Shown: positions 7,507 through 16,806 of the stretch, piece after piece
Numbering within the stretch: position 1 is the stretch's first letter
Layout of the letters: every line of letters begins with the position of its first letter
NCBI GenBank assembly: GCA_028874215.1
Contig: JAPPLF010000010.1
Span: 1 to 63,503 of the forward strand
Direction: 5' to 3'
Origin: Acidobacteriota bacterium
GTDB lineage: Bacteria > Acidobacteriota > UBA6911 > RPQK01 > JAJDTT01
DNA: 63,503 nucleotides
Notes under the pieces: generated by a model
Told to the model about the DNA's origin: nothing
What the model saw: only the letters and a program-made list of their open reading frames with translations
Database searches by the model: none
Position numbers and translations under genes: made by a program

Positions 7507-10500
7507 ATGCGTTTCGGACGGCTTGACCTGCTCCGTTACGGGCACTTCACGGACCGTTCCTTCGGGTTTCCGGCCAGCGAGGTCGATTTCCACGTGGTGT
7601 TCGGTCTCAACGAGGCCGGAAAATCCACCGCGCTCTCGGCCATCGAGGACCTCCTGTTCGGCATCCCCGTGAGAACCCCCTACAATTTTTTGCACGACTA
7701 CGGGAGCCTGCGGATCGGCGCCGTCCTGGAAAACGAACAGGCGTTGCTGCAGGTGGTTCGCCGCAAGGGCAGGAAGGATACGCTGCTCGGGACCGACCAG
7801 CTTCCGCTGCCGGGCGGCGAGACCGCGTTGCGACCCTTTCTGGCGGGCGCCGATCGTCCTTTCTTCGAGCGGATGTTCAGTCTCGACCACGTTCGGCTCG
7901 AAACCGGCGGTCGCGAGATTCTGGAAGCCAAGGACGATGTCGGGCAGGTGCTGTTCTCAGCTGGCGCCGGGCTTACAGGCCTGCGAGATCTGCTGGACGA
8001 GCTTTCCCACGAGGCCGACGGACTCTGGGCGCCGAGAAGGGCGAGACGCAGAAAGTTCTATCGGGCTCTTGACAGGTTGAGGGACGCCGGAACGGAGCTG
8101 CGGCAACGGACGGTCACGGCCCACAAGTGGCATGAGTTGAAACAGGCGTTCGAGCGCGCCGAAGAGGCCTACGCCGGAATCGAGTCCGAGTTCGAGAATC
8201 TTTCCGCCGAAGTTCGCCGGCTCAGTCGCATCCGGCGCGTCTATCGCGAGGTCTGCCGCATGGTCGACCTGGAAGAGGAAAAGGATATTGCGGCGTTGGA
8301 AAAGGTCGTCCTGCTGCCCGAAGACGCTCGACGGGTCCTGGAGGAATCGGAGCGAAGGGACAGCGAGTTGACCACCCGGATCGAGACTCTCTCCGGTCGC
8401 CTGGCCCAAGCGCGGGAGGAGTTGAGCACTCTCAAATACGATGAACGGCTGATCCTTCGCGACCCGGACATCACCCATCTCCATGAACGCCGGATCGAGG
8501 TCCGCCGCGGGAAGGATGACCTTCCGAAGCGGCAGGCGGAGCTCGCCGCGGCGGAAGTCGAGCTGCGGGACCTGGCCGCCGAGTTGGGCTGGAAAGAGGA
8601 AGTCGGCAAGTTGATCTCACGCATACCGGCGCGGACCAAGCTGGGGGTCCTGCGGTCCCTCCTGAGCCAGCGAGGCAAGCTGGCCTCGGACCGGGAGAAC
8701 CGGGACGAGAACGTGCAGGAGGCGCAAGCCGAACACGAAGAGATTCGACAGACCATCGAGGTCATGGGCGAGACCTTCGATGTCTCTCGGTTGAGATCGG
8801 TCATCAGGGCGATCCGGGAGAGCGGCGACATCACCGGGCGCGTACGCCGGGCGGAGTTGGACGTCAAGCACACGCAGGATCGCCTGGATCGACTGCTCTC
8901 CGCCTTGCACCCGGCTGTCCCGAGTCCGGAAACCGCCAGGGAGATGCGCGTGCCCCCGGCGGCCACCGTGCAGGCGCATCGGGACAAGCTGCAGAGCTGG
9001 GAGCGGCGCAACCGCGAGGCGGTCCGCCAACTTGCCCGCGCCAAAAAGGAACTTCATCGAGCTCGCAAAAAATTCCGGAGCGCCATGCAAGAGGAACAGA
9101 TCGTCTCCTTGGAGACCCTCCGGGAGGCCAGAGACGATCGGGACGCTCTCTGGAGATTGGCCAAGAAAAGGCACATCGACAATCTGCGGGTGACCGCCGA
9201 GGAGGCGGGGCGCTACGCGCACGCGCTCGATGACCTGGCGACGGCCGTGGCAACCGCGATACGCAACGCGGACGACTTGGCGGACCGACGATTCGACAAC
9301 GCCGAAGCGGCCGGACGCTTAGCGGAGATGTCCCGCACCATCGAGGAGCAGGAGTCCGGCGTGTCTCAGCTCACCCAACTCCGGGAGGAGCTCGTTCAGG
9401 AAGGCGAGCGTCTGCACGCCGATTGGGAGACCTTGTGGAGCCGGGCGCCATTTTTGCCGTTGCCTCCCGACGCCATGCTGGAGTGGATGAAGACGCGAAA
9501 TGATCTGCTGGAAGCGGTCGACGACCGGGCCAGGGCGGCCCGCACGCTGGAGGTCCACTGCGAAGAGCTGCGAGAGGCCAGAGCGGAGCTCCTGGCCGAA
9601 TTCTCGTCACTCGGCGCCGACCCCGGCTTGTTGGAGCAGCAGACCCTTCCGATGTTGCTGGAGCGTGCGGACGGAATACGTTTGGATCATGAGCAGGAGG
9701 CGGACACCAAGAGTCGATTCGAGGACCGCCTGCAGGAAGCGAAGTCCACCCTGGAGCGTCGCCGCCGCGAGTTGGCCCGGGCGGAGCAGGCGTGGGTCCG
9801 GTGGCGGAAGGAGTGGTCGGCCGCCCTGACCGATGTCGGGCTCGCCACGGGCTCGAATCCCGATTCGGTGTCCGCTCTGATCGACGTCATGGACCGGATA
9901 CGAGAGAAGTCCCTGCGGATCAACGACCTGCGCCATCAACGCATCGGAAAGATCCGGCGAGACGTGGCCGACTTCGAGGCCCTCGTCGAGAAGATGGTCC
10001 ATGAGGTGGCGGGAGACCTCTCCGATACACCCGCCGAGGACGCCGTTTTGGAGATCGAGGACCGCTTGGCCGACGCTCGGCGCACACGTGACCTTCGGGC
10101 CAGGAAGGAGCAGGAGACAAGAGATCTGGAGAACAACCTCCGCGTCCTGGTGGAGGACCGCGAAGCGGCACGTGGGTCGGTCAACTATCTCAGGGACGCG
10201 GCCGGCGTGGGGACCAGTGGGGAGCTGAGCAACGCCATTGAGAAATCCGAATCCCTGCGGGCGCTGCACCTCGAGCTGGCTACGATCCGGAAAGCACTGG
10301 AGCAGCAAGGGGATGGTCTGACGGCGGCGGAGTTGGAAGAAGAGTGCGAAAACGTGGATCTGGACCAGGTCGTGGCCCAGGAAGACACGACCCAGGCCAG
10401 ACTGAGGCGATTGCGGGACCGGTTGGCCGCCGCTGCCGAGCAGCGAGCTCAGGCTCGAAGCGCTTTCCAGGCGGTCGGCGGCGACGCGGCGGCGGCCCGA

Positions 10501-11037
10501 GCCGAAGCGGCGCGTCAGGAGGCTCTCGTGGACCTCGGCCAGATCTCCGAGCGCTATATCCGCGTTCAGACCTCGGTCCTCTTGCTGCGGTGGGCCATCG
10601 ACCGCTATAGGCGCGAAAAACAGGCTCCTCTGCTCAGGCGCGCCGGCCAGCTCTTCGCGACCGTCACCGGGGGCTCGTTCACCGAGCTTCGGGTCGACTA
10701 CGACACCAGGGATCAGGCTCATCTGATCGGAACGAGGCCCGATGGTGAGGTCGTTCCCGTGCCAGGCATGAGCAGGGGAACCGCAGACCAGCTTTACTTC
10801 GCTCTGCGCATCGCTTCCATCGAAGACTATCTCGGTCATGCCCCGGCCCTGCCCTTCGTTGCCGACGATCTGTTCGTCAACTTCGACGATGACCGGGCGC
10901 GAGCCGGCTTCCAGGTGCTGGGAGAACTGGCCGGGAAGACCCAGGTGCTCTTCTTCACCCACCATCGGCACCTCCTGGAAATTGCACGGGAGACGTTGGG
11001 CGGCTCAGTTTCCGATGTGGACCTGACCCGGCGCTGA
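7507..11037 (+). CDS. yhaN: YhaN/SbcC-like AAA (ABC-type) ATPase with long coiled coils
   Basis: 1176 aa, starting one base after the nuclease stop. The N-terminus holds the Walker A motif GLNEAGKST (33-41) followed by LLFG and FLHDYGSLRIGA, typical of YhaN. Residues about 200-1000 are charged, heptad-rich coiled coil. The C-terminal half-site has the signature MSRGTADQLYFALRIA (about 1086), Walker B LPFVADDLFVNFDDDRA (about 1113) and an H-loop FFTHHRH. This is the split head, long arm design of SMC/Rad50/SbcC proteins. With the upstream phosphoesterase it should form an ATP-gated nuclease for DNA break processing. It lacks an obvious CxxC zinc hook in the arm, as expected for YhaN rather than SbcC. 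Confidence 0.88.
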   Translation: MRFGRLDLLRYGHFTDRSFGFPASEVDFHVVFGLNEAGKSTALSAIEDLLFGIPVRTPYNFLHDYGSLRIGAVLENEQALLQVVRRKGRKDTLLGTDQLPLPGGETALRPFLAGADRPFFERMFSLDHVRLETGGREILEAKDDVGQVLFSAGAGLTGLRDLLDELSHEADGLWAPRRARRRKFYRALDRLRDAGTELRQRTVTAHKWHELKQAFERAEEAYAGIESEFENLSAEVRRLSRIRRVYREVCRMVDLEEEKDIAALEKVVLLPEDARRVLEESERRDSELTTRIETLSGRLAQAREELSTLKYDERLILRDPDITHLHERRIEVRRGKDDLPKRQAELAAAEVELRDLAAELGWKEEVGKLISRIPARTKLGVLRSLLSQRGKLASDRENRDENVQEAQAEHEEIRQTIEVMGETFDVSRLRSVIRAIRESGDITGRVRRAELDVKHTQDRLDRLLSALHPAVPSPETAREMRVPPAATVQAHRDKLQSWERRNREAVRQLARAKKELHRARKKFRSAMQEEQIVSLETLREARDDRDALWRLAKKRHIDNLRVTAEEAGRYAHALDDLATAVATAIRNADDLADRRFDNAEAAGRLAEMSRTIEEQESGVSQLTQLREELVQEGERLHADWETLWSRAPFLPLPPDAMLEWMKTRNDLLEAVDDRARAARTLEVHCEELREARAELLAEFSSLGADPGLLEQQTLPMLLERADGIRLDHEQEADTKSRFEDRLQEAKSTLERRRRELARAEQAWVRWRKEWSAALTDVGLATGSNPDSVSALIDVMDRIREKSLRINDLRHQRIGKIRRDVADFEALVEKMVHEVAGDLSDTPAEDAVLEIEDRLADARRTRDLRARKEQETRDLENNLRVLVEDREAARGSVNYLRDAAGVGTSGELSNAIEKSESLRALHLELATIRKALEQQGDGLTAAELEEECENVDLDQVVAQEDTTQARLRRLRDRLAAAAEQRAQARSAFQAVGGDAAAARAEAARQEALVDLGQISERYIRVQTSVLLLRWAIDRYRREKQAPLLRRAGQLFATVTGGSFTELRVDYDTRDQAHLIGTRPDGEVVPVPGMSRGTADQLYFALRIASIEDYLGHAPALPFVADDLFVNFDDDRARAGFQVLGELAGKTQVLFFTHHRHLLEIARETLGGSVSDVDLTRR

Positions 11038-11120
11038 GATCTGCGGATTCGTGGAGTCTCCGCGAGTCCGTCTCAGTTTCGCGCCCGGCGGCCTCGGCCT
11101 CTCTTCCCGGAAACAACGAT

Positions 11121-11197
11121 ACGGGCGACTTGGAAGGGGGACTTTCAGTCCCTCGCCCGTCGGTGCAACTACGGGATTCGGCGACAGGAAAGTCGCG
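11121..11197. repeat. Nested palindrome plus a second palindrome between convergent genes
   Basis: An outer stem ACGGGCGA (11121-11128) / TCGCCCGT (11153-11160) encloses an inner stem GGGACT (11138-11143)-TTC-AGTCCC (11147-11152). A further palindrome GCGAC-AGGAAA-GTCGC lies at 11181-11196 next to the transporter stop. The block sits between the 3' ends of the ATPase and the Nramp-like gene. It could act as a bidirectional transcription stop without a U tract, and it looks like the palindromes near 6000 and 43300. Confidence 0.55.
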
Positions 11198-11204
11198 GCT
11201 CTCG

Positions 11205-12581
11205 TCACTTCAGAAACGCGTAGGACACTCCCAGCACCAGGTAGAGGCATCCCATCAACACGATGCTGGCCCACCAGGCCTTGCCGTAGCGGTACTCGGC
11301 CGGCAGGTACTTCCGCCCCAGGAAGGCGTAGGCGACCATCATGATGCCGATCATGGGTGTGTCGATGGCGCCCATGACCAGGACCAGGGTGACCGGCTTG
11401 GGGAAGAAGGCGTAGACGGCCCAGGAACCGGCCATCATGGCGCTCAGAATCAACTTCTGCCAGACCTGGGGCGACAGCCTGCCGAACAGGCCCGGCGCCT
11501 TCATCCGCAGGGGCTGCAGGAACATGCGCGAGGAGCCGTCGAAGATGGAGATGGCGGTGCTGATGATGGCGGCCCACGCCCCCAGGTAGAAGACGTTCCG
11601 GGACCAGGGCCCCAGGACCTCGGTCATCATCAGGCTCAACTCCCGCGCCAGGCCCGGACCCCCAAGGGTGATGCCCGCCGGGTGCAGAATGCCGACGCCC
11701 AGGATGAAGGTGGACATGCAGACGATGAGGCCCAGCACATAGGTCAGGACGATGTTGGTCCGGTTGATCCGGAGCCAGCCCCGCATGCGGCTTACCTCCT
11801 CGGGCGAGTTGGGCTGAAACTGCTCCCGCGTCAAACGGCCATGTTCCCGGGCGTGGCCCAGAAGCCCCATCCCCCGTTCTTCGGCCCAGGCGCTGTACTT
11901 GATGGTTCCCGAACCGGCCATGACGATCCCGGCCAGGAACATCATGACCAGCAACTGGTCGAAATCGGTGGCCATTCGCGGCACCAGGCCCCGGCCCAGC
12001 TCTCCGGTCACGTCCGGAGCCACGAAGCTGGCGCAGATCAGCAGGCTCAGCGTGAACAGCAGGCACATGACCGTGTTGAAGGTCTCCACCGGCCGGTAGC
12101 CGCCGACGATGAGAATCACCCAGACCAGCAGGAAATTGAGGAAGGTCCAGAACACCTGCTGCTGGATCTCGCCCGCTCCCGGCAGCAGTCCGCCGAAGAT
12201 GTCGTGGCAGATGAGCCCGGCGATGGCCACGATCCCGCCTCGCAGCAGGAAGTCCTTGATCAGGTTGATGCAGAACCAGATCCAGGGCACCCAGGAGAAC
12301 GGCGGTCCCATCCCGGAGCAGGCCTCCAGGAAGTTCTGGCCGGTGACGATGGAGACCCGGCCGATGGCCTCGTTCCAGAAGGCCTTGGTGACGATGGTCA
12401 GGAGGATGAGCCACAGCAGGGCCCCTCCGTAGCGGGCGCCCGCCACCGGCTCGGTGAGGATCTCGCCGCTGCCGATGGCCTCGGCCAGGAGCATGAGCAT
12501 GGGCCCGATCCAGGCCAGGGCCGTGACGGTCTCTCCCGAGACCCGCATCACGCGCGGTTGTGTCGATCCCGTAGCGGTCAT
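11205..12581 (-). CDS. Nramp-like (divalent metal transporter superfamily) membrane protein
   Basis: 458 aa, with many long hydrophobic segments, starting MTATG and entering the membrane at LAWIGPMLMLLAEAIGSGEI. The layout (GPM...GSGE in helix 1, WNEAIGR between helices 2 and 3, about 11 helices) fits a subgroup usually annotated as Nramp divalent metal transporters. The canonical helix-1 DPGN metal-binding motif is not there (AIGSGE instead), so manganese or iron transport should not be assumed. It starts 9 bp after the stop of the secreted propeller gene, so the two are an operon read leftwards. A 35-codon relic of a paralogue's C-terminus lies at 6116-6220. Confidence 0.75.
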   Translation of the reverse strand: MTATGSTQPRVMRVSGETVTALAWIGPMLMLLAEAIGSGEILTEPVAGARYGGALLWLILLTIVTKAFWNEAIGRVSIVTGQNFLEACSGMGPPFSWVPWIWFCINLIKDFLLRGGIVAIAGLICHDIFGGLLPGAGEIQQQVFWTFLNFLLVWVILIVGGYRPVETFNTVMCLLFTLSLLICASFVAPDVTGELGRGLVPRMATDFDQLLVMMFLAGIVMAGSGTIKYSAWAEERGMGLLGHAREHGRLTREQFQPNSPEEVSRMRGWLRINRTNIVLTYVLGLIVCMSTFILGVGILHPAGITLGGPGLARELSLMMTEVLGPWSRNVFYLGAWAAIISTAISIFDGSSRMFLQPLRMKAPGLFGRLSPQVWQKLILSAMMAGSWAVYAFFPKPVTLVLVMGAIDTPMIGIMMVAYAFLGRKYLPAEYRYGKAWWASIVLMGCLYLVLGVSYAFLK

Positions 12582-12590
12582 GGGTTCGGC

Positions 12591-14114
12591 CTATTCCGTC
12601 CAGAATGCATAGAGGCTCGCCTGACGCATGTGGAAGCGGATCCGGACCTGCTTTCCTTCCAGCGCGGCCCAATTGGGAGTCCCCTTCCACTTGAGCTCGC
12701 CCTTCAGGTGATCTCCTTTGACCGGGATGCTCTTGTCCAGCGAGAAAGTGTCGGTGGGACCCAGGATCTCCGCCCGGATCTGGCCGCCGGAGGCGTCGGC
12801 GTTCACGAACAACCTTCGGCCCTCCAAGTTCAGGCGGACAGTCGTGAGAGTCCCCTCCTGGTGGCCGGCGTCCATGGAAACGAAGCCGTCCAGGCGCAGC
12901 TTGGCCAGCAGGATGGCCCCGTTGTCCGGGACCGACACGTAGCGCCGCCGTCCGTCCACGAGAGGACCGATGTTGTCCGGCTGAAATCGCCGCCGCATCC
13001 CGCTGTAGTAGAGCCACAACTCACCGTCCCGCACGATGGGACGCGTCGGCGGAACGATGGTGCCGGTGTCGTAGCGGCCCAACCCGTCGTAGGAGAGGGG
13101 GATGAAGATGGCCCGTCCCGCCACCCTCTGCCATTCCCTCAGGTCCCGCGTGGAGACCATCTCCACCATGTGGAACCCATCCTGGTTACCGATGGGCGTG
13201 GGGCCGGTCTGATGAAATTTCATGGGCAGGCCCAGGTACATGCCCTCGTAGGGGAAGACGGGCATGTTGTAGATGTCCACGTTGTAGTGGGAGGGCTGGT
13301 TGATGGCCATGGGGACCCAGCGGGGATCGGACACGCGCTCGGCGATCCGCTGCCGGCCCACGACCTGGTCCTCGCCGTCCGCGTGGAAGATGAGCCTGGG
13401 CTCGGTCCAGTTTGCGAAATCCTTGCTCACGGCCAGGTAGACCGACCTTCCGTAAGGTGCGGCGTGCTTGACGGTGGAGAGGAACTGCTTGCCCAGCTCG
13501 TCGTAGATCATCTGCGATTCGTCGGCGCTGGGGACGGCGGAGACCTCCAGAGGGGTCCAGTGAAGGCCATCCGGCGATACCGCCGGCTGCCGCTTCCCAA
13601 TTCCGAACATGCCCTTGTAGCGCCGTTCCGGCACGTCGTGGGGATCGTAGACGACGTGATAGAGGAACTGTTCGCTTCGGTCATGCTCCGCCACCAGGTT
13701 GTTGGCCTTGGACCCGTCCCATTCGACCAGGTTCAGCACCGGCTTGTCCCAGCGGAGCCCATCCTTGGAGACGGCGACCAGGGAGGTATGCTGCTCCTTC
13801 GTCCCCTTCCCCTTCTTGGCGAAGGCCATGTAGTAGAACTTCCACAGCTTCTCATCCGGGACCCAAAAAGGGGCCGTGCGCGCCTGCACCACGAAGTTCT
13901 CCCAGGGATGCACGGGCCGGATCATGGGGTCCGGGTGCTTCGTGGGCTGGTGCAGAGTGCGCTTGACATTGACCAGCTTCCCGATGATGTGGTCGTCGAC
14001 GAAGAGCTGCTTGTGCTCGGGAGTCACCTGCGGGATGTATTGGGCCGGCAGCAGGGTCCAGCTTCCTTGAATGACTGCGAAAACGACCAGGACGACGATT
14101 ACGATCCGGTTCAT
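12591..14114 (-). CDS. Secreted five-bladed beta-propeller-type protein (glycosidase-like fold)
   Basis: 507 aa from ATG 14114 (GGAAGGAAGG just upstream); earlier in-frame starts add a charged extension before the signal. Residues 1-24 are a signal peptide (MNRIVIVVLVVF...). The mature part begins LFVDDHIIGKLVNVKRTLHQP and continues with repeated strand patterns such as WKFYYMAF, SKDGLRWDKP, SPDGLHWTPLEV and ELWLYYSGMRR. These resemble GH32/43-type or related propeller proteins that are common in Planctomycetota and Acidobacteriota. The catalytic residues cannot be named by eye, so enzymatic activity is unproven. Its tight linkage to the Nramp-like transporter suggests a shared substrate or condition. 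Confidence 0.6.
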   Translation of the reverse strand: MNRIVIVVLVVFAVIQGSWTLLPAQYIPQVTPEHKQLFVDDHIIGKLVNVKRTLHQPTKHPDPMIRPVHPWENFVVQARTAPFWVPDEKLWKFYYMAFAKKGKGTKEQHTSLVAVSKDGLRWDKPVLNLVEWDGSKANNLVAEHDRSEQFLYHVVYDPHDVPERRYKGMFGIGKRQPAVSPDGLHWTPLEVSAVPSADESQMIYDELGKQFLSTVKHAAPYGRSVYLAVSKDFANWTEPRLIFHADGEDQVVGRQRIAERVSDPRWVPMAINQPSHYNVDIYNMPVFPYEGMYLGLPMKFHQTGPTPIGNQDGFHMVEMVSTRDLREWQRVAGRAIFIPLSYDGLGRYDTGTIVPPTRPIVRDGELWLYYSGMRRRFQPDNIGPLVDGRRRYVSVPDNGAILLAKLRLDGFVSMDAGHQEGTLTTVRLNLEGRRLFVNADASGGQIRAEILGPTDTFSLDKSIPVKGDHLKGELKWKGTPNWAALEGKQVRIRFHMRQASLYAFWTE

Positions 14115-14277
14115 GTGCCTTCCTTCCGATATCGGTTCCTCTATCTCAACCTTTTGATGGGAACGGCATCCGTTCCGGCTCCCGGGGCCGGACCGAGGCC
14201 GCCGCAAGGTTACGCTTGAGACGATCCCCGCTGCAACCTCTGGAAGGTCCAACCCGGACGGACGGGAAGCGCCCGAT

Positions 14278-15225
14278 TCAGACCAGGACGACCTTTCCTC
14301 CCGGCTTGAGGATCAGGACGTCAGTGGCCGGCAAGCGATAGTTGCGCGCCGCCAGCGCCGTGACGAACTCCGCCGGGTGCCCTCCCTGCGACCTCACCGG
14401 AGGGGACGTGAATCCGTAGTGGCAGGGGATGACCACCTTCGGCTGCAGGATCTGCGTCAAGAGGGCCGCGAACCCCACGCCCAGGTTGGTGTCGTTGATG
14501 GGAAGCAGCAGGTAGTCCACCTCGAGGTTGCAGTTCTCGCCCTTGTGAGGGTGGTCGAAGCGGCCGTCGCCCGGATGGTAGATGTTGCCGTAGCGGGTCT
14601 CGAGAAGGAAGCCGCAGGCGCCCTCTGAATTTCCATGCCGGGCGTATTGAATCCGGACGGTGAAACCCTCGCCGCGGATGCGGTCCCCATGGGCCACAGC
14701 CTGCAACTGCTCTTTGGGAACTCCCTCTTCGATCAACATGGGGTGGCACGACGGCGGTGCCAGAATCCGGGGATTGTGACGGGAGAGAGCCTTGACCGAC
14801 CGGGGCTCGCAGTGGTCGGTGTGATCGTGGGTCACGAGGACGTAATCGGCCCGCTTCACGTCGGACCCGGAGAGCGGGTAGTGCTCGGTCTCCATGTACA
14901 GGCTGTCGGGGTCGTAGAAACGGACCTCCGGAGGAAGCCGGTCCGCCTTCCGGCGCGCCTCCCGCAACTCGGCATAGAGTGGATTGCCGCTCTGGAGGAT
15001 CGGGTCCAGGAAGATGATCACCTCCCCCAGCCGGACCACGAATCCCACGTTCACGAGGGTCCAGATGGCGTCGTAGCCGCCGGCGCCGAACACCTCTCCC
15101 GCGATCTTGCGCGGCTGCGGGAGCGTGAGTCGACCCGTTCTCTTCCCCTGCGCCTGAGGAACACCGGTCGAGGCGGCCGCCACTCCGGCCGTCAGACCGG
15201 TCTCGATAAAGCTTCTTCGATTCAT
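14278..15225 (-). CDS. Tat-exported MBL-fold metallo-hydrolase (UlaG-like)
   Basis: 315 aa from ATG 15225 with CAGGAG upstream. The N-terminus MNRRSFIETGLTAG is a twin-arginine signal. The metallo-beta-lactamase motif THDHTDHC lies at 132-139, followed by HPGDGRFDH and the C-terminal PCHYGF histidine, so the two-metal site appears complete. The pattern is nearest to UlaG/RomA-type lactonases and phosphodiesterases. Substrate is unknown. It is transcribed away from the MlrC-like gene at 15311, with an 85-bp shared upstream region. Confidence 0.8.
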   Translation of the reverse strand: MNRRSFIETGLTAGVAAASTGVPQAQGKRTGRLTLPQPRKIAGEVFGAGGYDAIWTLVNVGFVVRLGEVIIFLDPILQSGNPLYAELREARRKADRLPPEVRFYDPDSLYMETEHYPLSGSDVKRADYVLVTHDHTDHCEPRSVKALSRHNPRILAPPSCHPMLIEEGVPKEQLQAVAHGDRIRGEGFTVRIQYARHGNSEGACGFLLETRYGNIYHPGDGRFDHPHKGENCNLEVDYLLLPINDTNLGVGFAALLTQILQPKVVIPCHYGFTSPPVRSQGGHPAEFVTALAARNYRLPATDVLILKPGGKVVLV

Positions 15226-15310
15226 GGAAACAACTCCTGGAGGACTTGTACGGTGAACGGCGCGAACATAGACTTTTCCGTTGAGAAACAGAGCACAACG
15301 GAGCCGTTCC

Positions 15311-16786
15311 GTGAAAATTGCAATCGCTGCATTATTGCAAGAGACGAATACTTTTTCCCCTCAAGCCACGGTCCGGGACCACTTCCTGATGACCCCGGGA
15401 CGCGAGTTGATCGAAAGCCACCAAACGGAAAACAGCGAGCTGCATGGATTCGTGGATGCGCTGACCCGGGCCGGGGCGCGAATCGCGCCCATTCTGGGTG
15501 GATGGGCCGTCAGTTACGGCAGGATCAAGGCCGGCGATTTCCACTCGCTGCTGGATGAACTCAAGGAGGGAATCAGAAAGGCAGGCCCCCTGGACGGATT
15601 GCTCCTGGCGCTGCACGGCGCCTGGGCCGGCGAGGGAATCGACAGTTGCGACGGCGCCGTCCTGCGGGAGGCCAGAGAGCTGTTGGGGCCCTCGGTTCCC
15701 ATCGTCGCCACCTTGGATCTCCATGCCAACCTGACCCGCGCCATGCGGGAGAACGCCGATGCCCTGGTGGGCTATCAGACCTGTCCCCACGTGGACCTTT
15801 ACGACACCGGACGGCGGGCGGGCGACCTGATGATCTCCCTTCTCCGGCGCGAGGTCCGCCCCACCATGCACGCCGTGAAGATCCCCATGGTGGTCCAGGC
15901 GGAAAACATGCTCACGGACCGGGGCGAATTCCGCCGGATTTACGACCGTGTCCGGTCCTTGGAGGGCCGGGGAACAACCGTCTCCGCTTCAGTATTTGCG
16001 GTCCAACCCTGGATGGACGTGGAGGAGCTGGGTTGGGCCTCGCTGGTCATCACCGACGGCGATCCGGTACGGGCCAGATCTCAGGCCAATGAATTGGCCC
16101 GCTTCATCTGGTCCGTCCGAGAGTCGTTCGTCGTTGCCCTCCCCACGGTGGAGGACGCCTTGGAGCAGGCCCTTTCCGTACGCGGGGGTCCGGTGGTGCT
16201 TGGAGAGGGTGCGGACGGAACCATGGGGGGCGCGCCCGGCGACGGGACCAGCATTCTGGCCGGCATCCTGAGCAAGGGAATCAATGTGCCGACGGCGGCC
16301 GTGGTCGTCGATCCCGTCGCGGTCGAGAAGGCGATCCGGGCGGGAGTCGGGAATACCGTCACCCTGAGGGTGGGGGGAAGGTTGGATCCCGACTACGCCT
16401 CGCCCGTTCGCGTCACGGGCAAGGTCAAACTCATTTCCGACGGCGAGTTCCGTTACAAGGGCCGTGTCTACACGGGCCGCAAGGTCGAGATGGGGAGGGC
16501 CGTCGTGTTGTCCATCGGACGCATCCGCCTGCTGATCTCCCAGCGGCCCGTTCCCACAACCGATCCGGAGCTGTATCGAAGCCACGGAATCGAACCGCGG
16601 GACATGAAGCTGGTGCTGGTCAAGTCGCCGCTGGGAATGCGTACCGAGTACGAACCCATCGCTCGTTCCATCATCATCGTGAACAGCCCGGGATGCTGCA
16701 GCCCCGACTTGACCAGGCTCCCGTTCGTGAGGATGCCCCGGCCCATATTCCCTTTCGACGAGTTCGACTATTCGCCTGGCGATTAG
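15311..16786 (+). CDS. M81-family metallopeptidase, MlrC (microcystin degradation protein)-like
   Basis: 491 aa from GTG 15311; the upstream TTG at 15281 would add ten basic residues that the family lacks. The start MKIAIAALLQETNTFSP is the MlrC signature. It is followed by LLALHGAWAGEG, TLDLHANLT and GYQTCPHVDLYDTG, which carry the probable zinc ligands, and by the C-terminal NSPGCCSPD block. No signal peptide is present, so it should be cytoplasmic. MlrC cleaves linearised microcystin peptides. In soil and marine bacteria this large family probably acts on other modified peptides or amides. It heads a rightward run with the SRAP and HEAT/cytochrome genes. Confidence 0.85.
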   Translation: MKIAIAALLQETNTFSPQATVRDHFLMTPGRELIESHQTENSELHGFVDALTRAGARIAPILGGWAVSYGRIKAGDFHSLLDELKEGIRKAGPLDGLLLALHGAWAGEGIDSCDGAVLREARELLGPSVPIVATLDLHANLTRAMRENADALVGYQTCPHVDLYDTGRRAGDLMISLLRREVRPTMHAVKIPMVVQAENMLTDRGEFRRIYDRVRSLEGRGTTVSASVFAVQPWMDVEELGWASLVITDGDPVRARSQANELARFIWSVRESFVVALPTVEDALEQALSVRGGPVVLGEGADGTMGGAPGDGTSILAGILSKGINVPTAAVVVDPVAVEKAIRAGVGNTVTLRVGGRLDPDYASPVRVTGKVKLISDGEFRYKGRVYTGRKVEMGRAVVLSIGRIRLLISQRPVPTTDPELYRSHGIEPRDMKLVLVKSPLGMRTEYEPIARSIIIVNSPGCCSPDLTRLPFVRMPRPIFPFDEFDYSPGD

Positions 16787-16806
16787 AAAGCGGAGATTGT
16801 CCGATC

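Noticed and set aside
11005-13017. A 670-codon minus-strand frame overlapping the Nramp-like gene
   Set aside because: It is the shadow of the real frame; only the real frame shows transmembrane helices and conserved motifs.
11130-14219. A very long open frame on the plus strand across the Nramp-like and propeller genes
   Set aside because: It is antisense to two well-supported genes, its protein is a GC-driven low-complexity mix of Asp, Gly, His and Arg, and no ribosome-binding site or domain is present.
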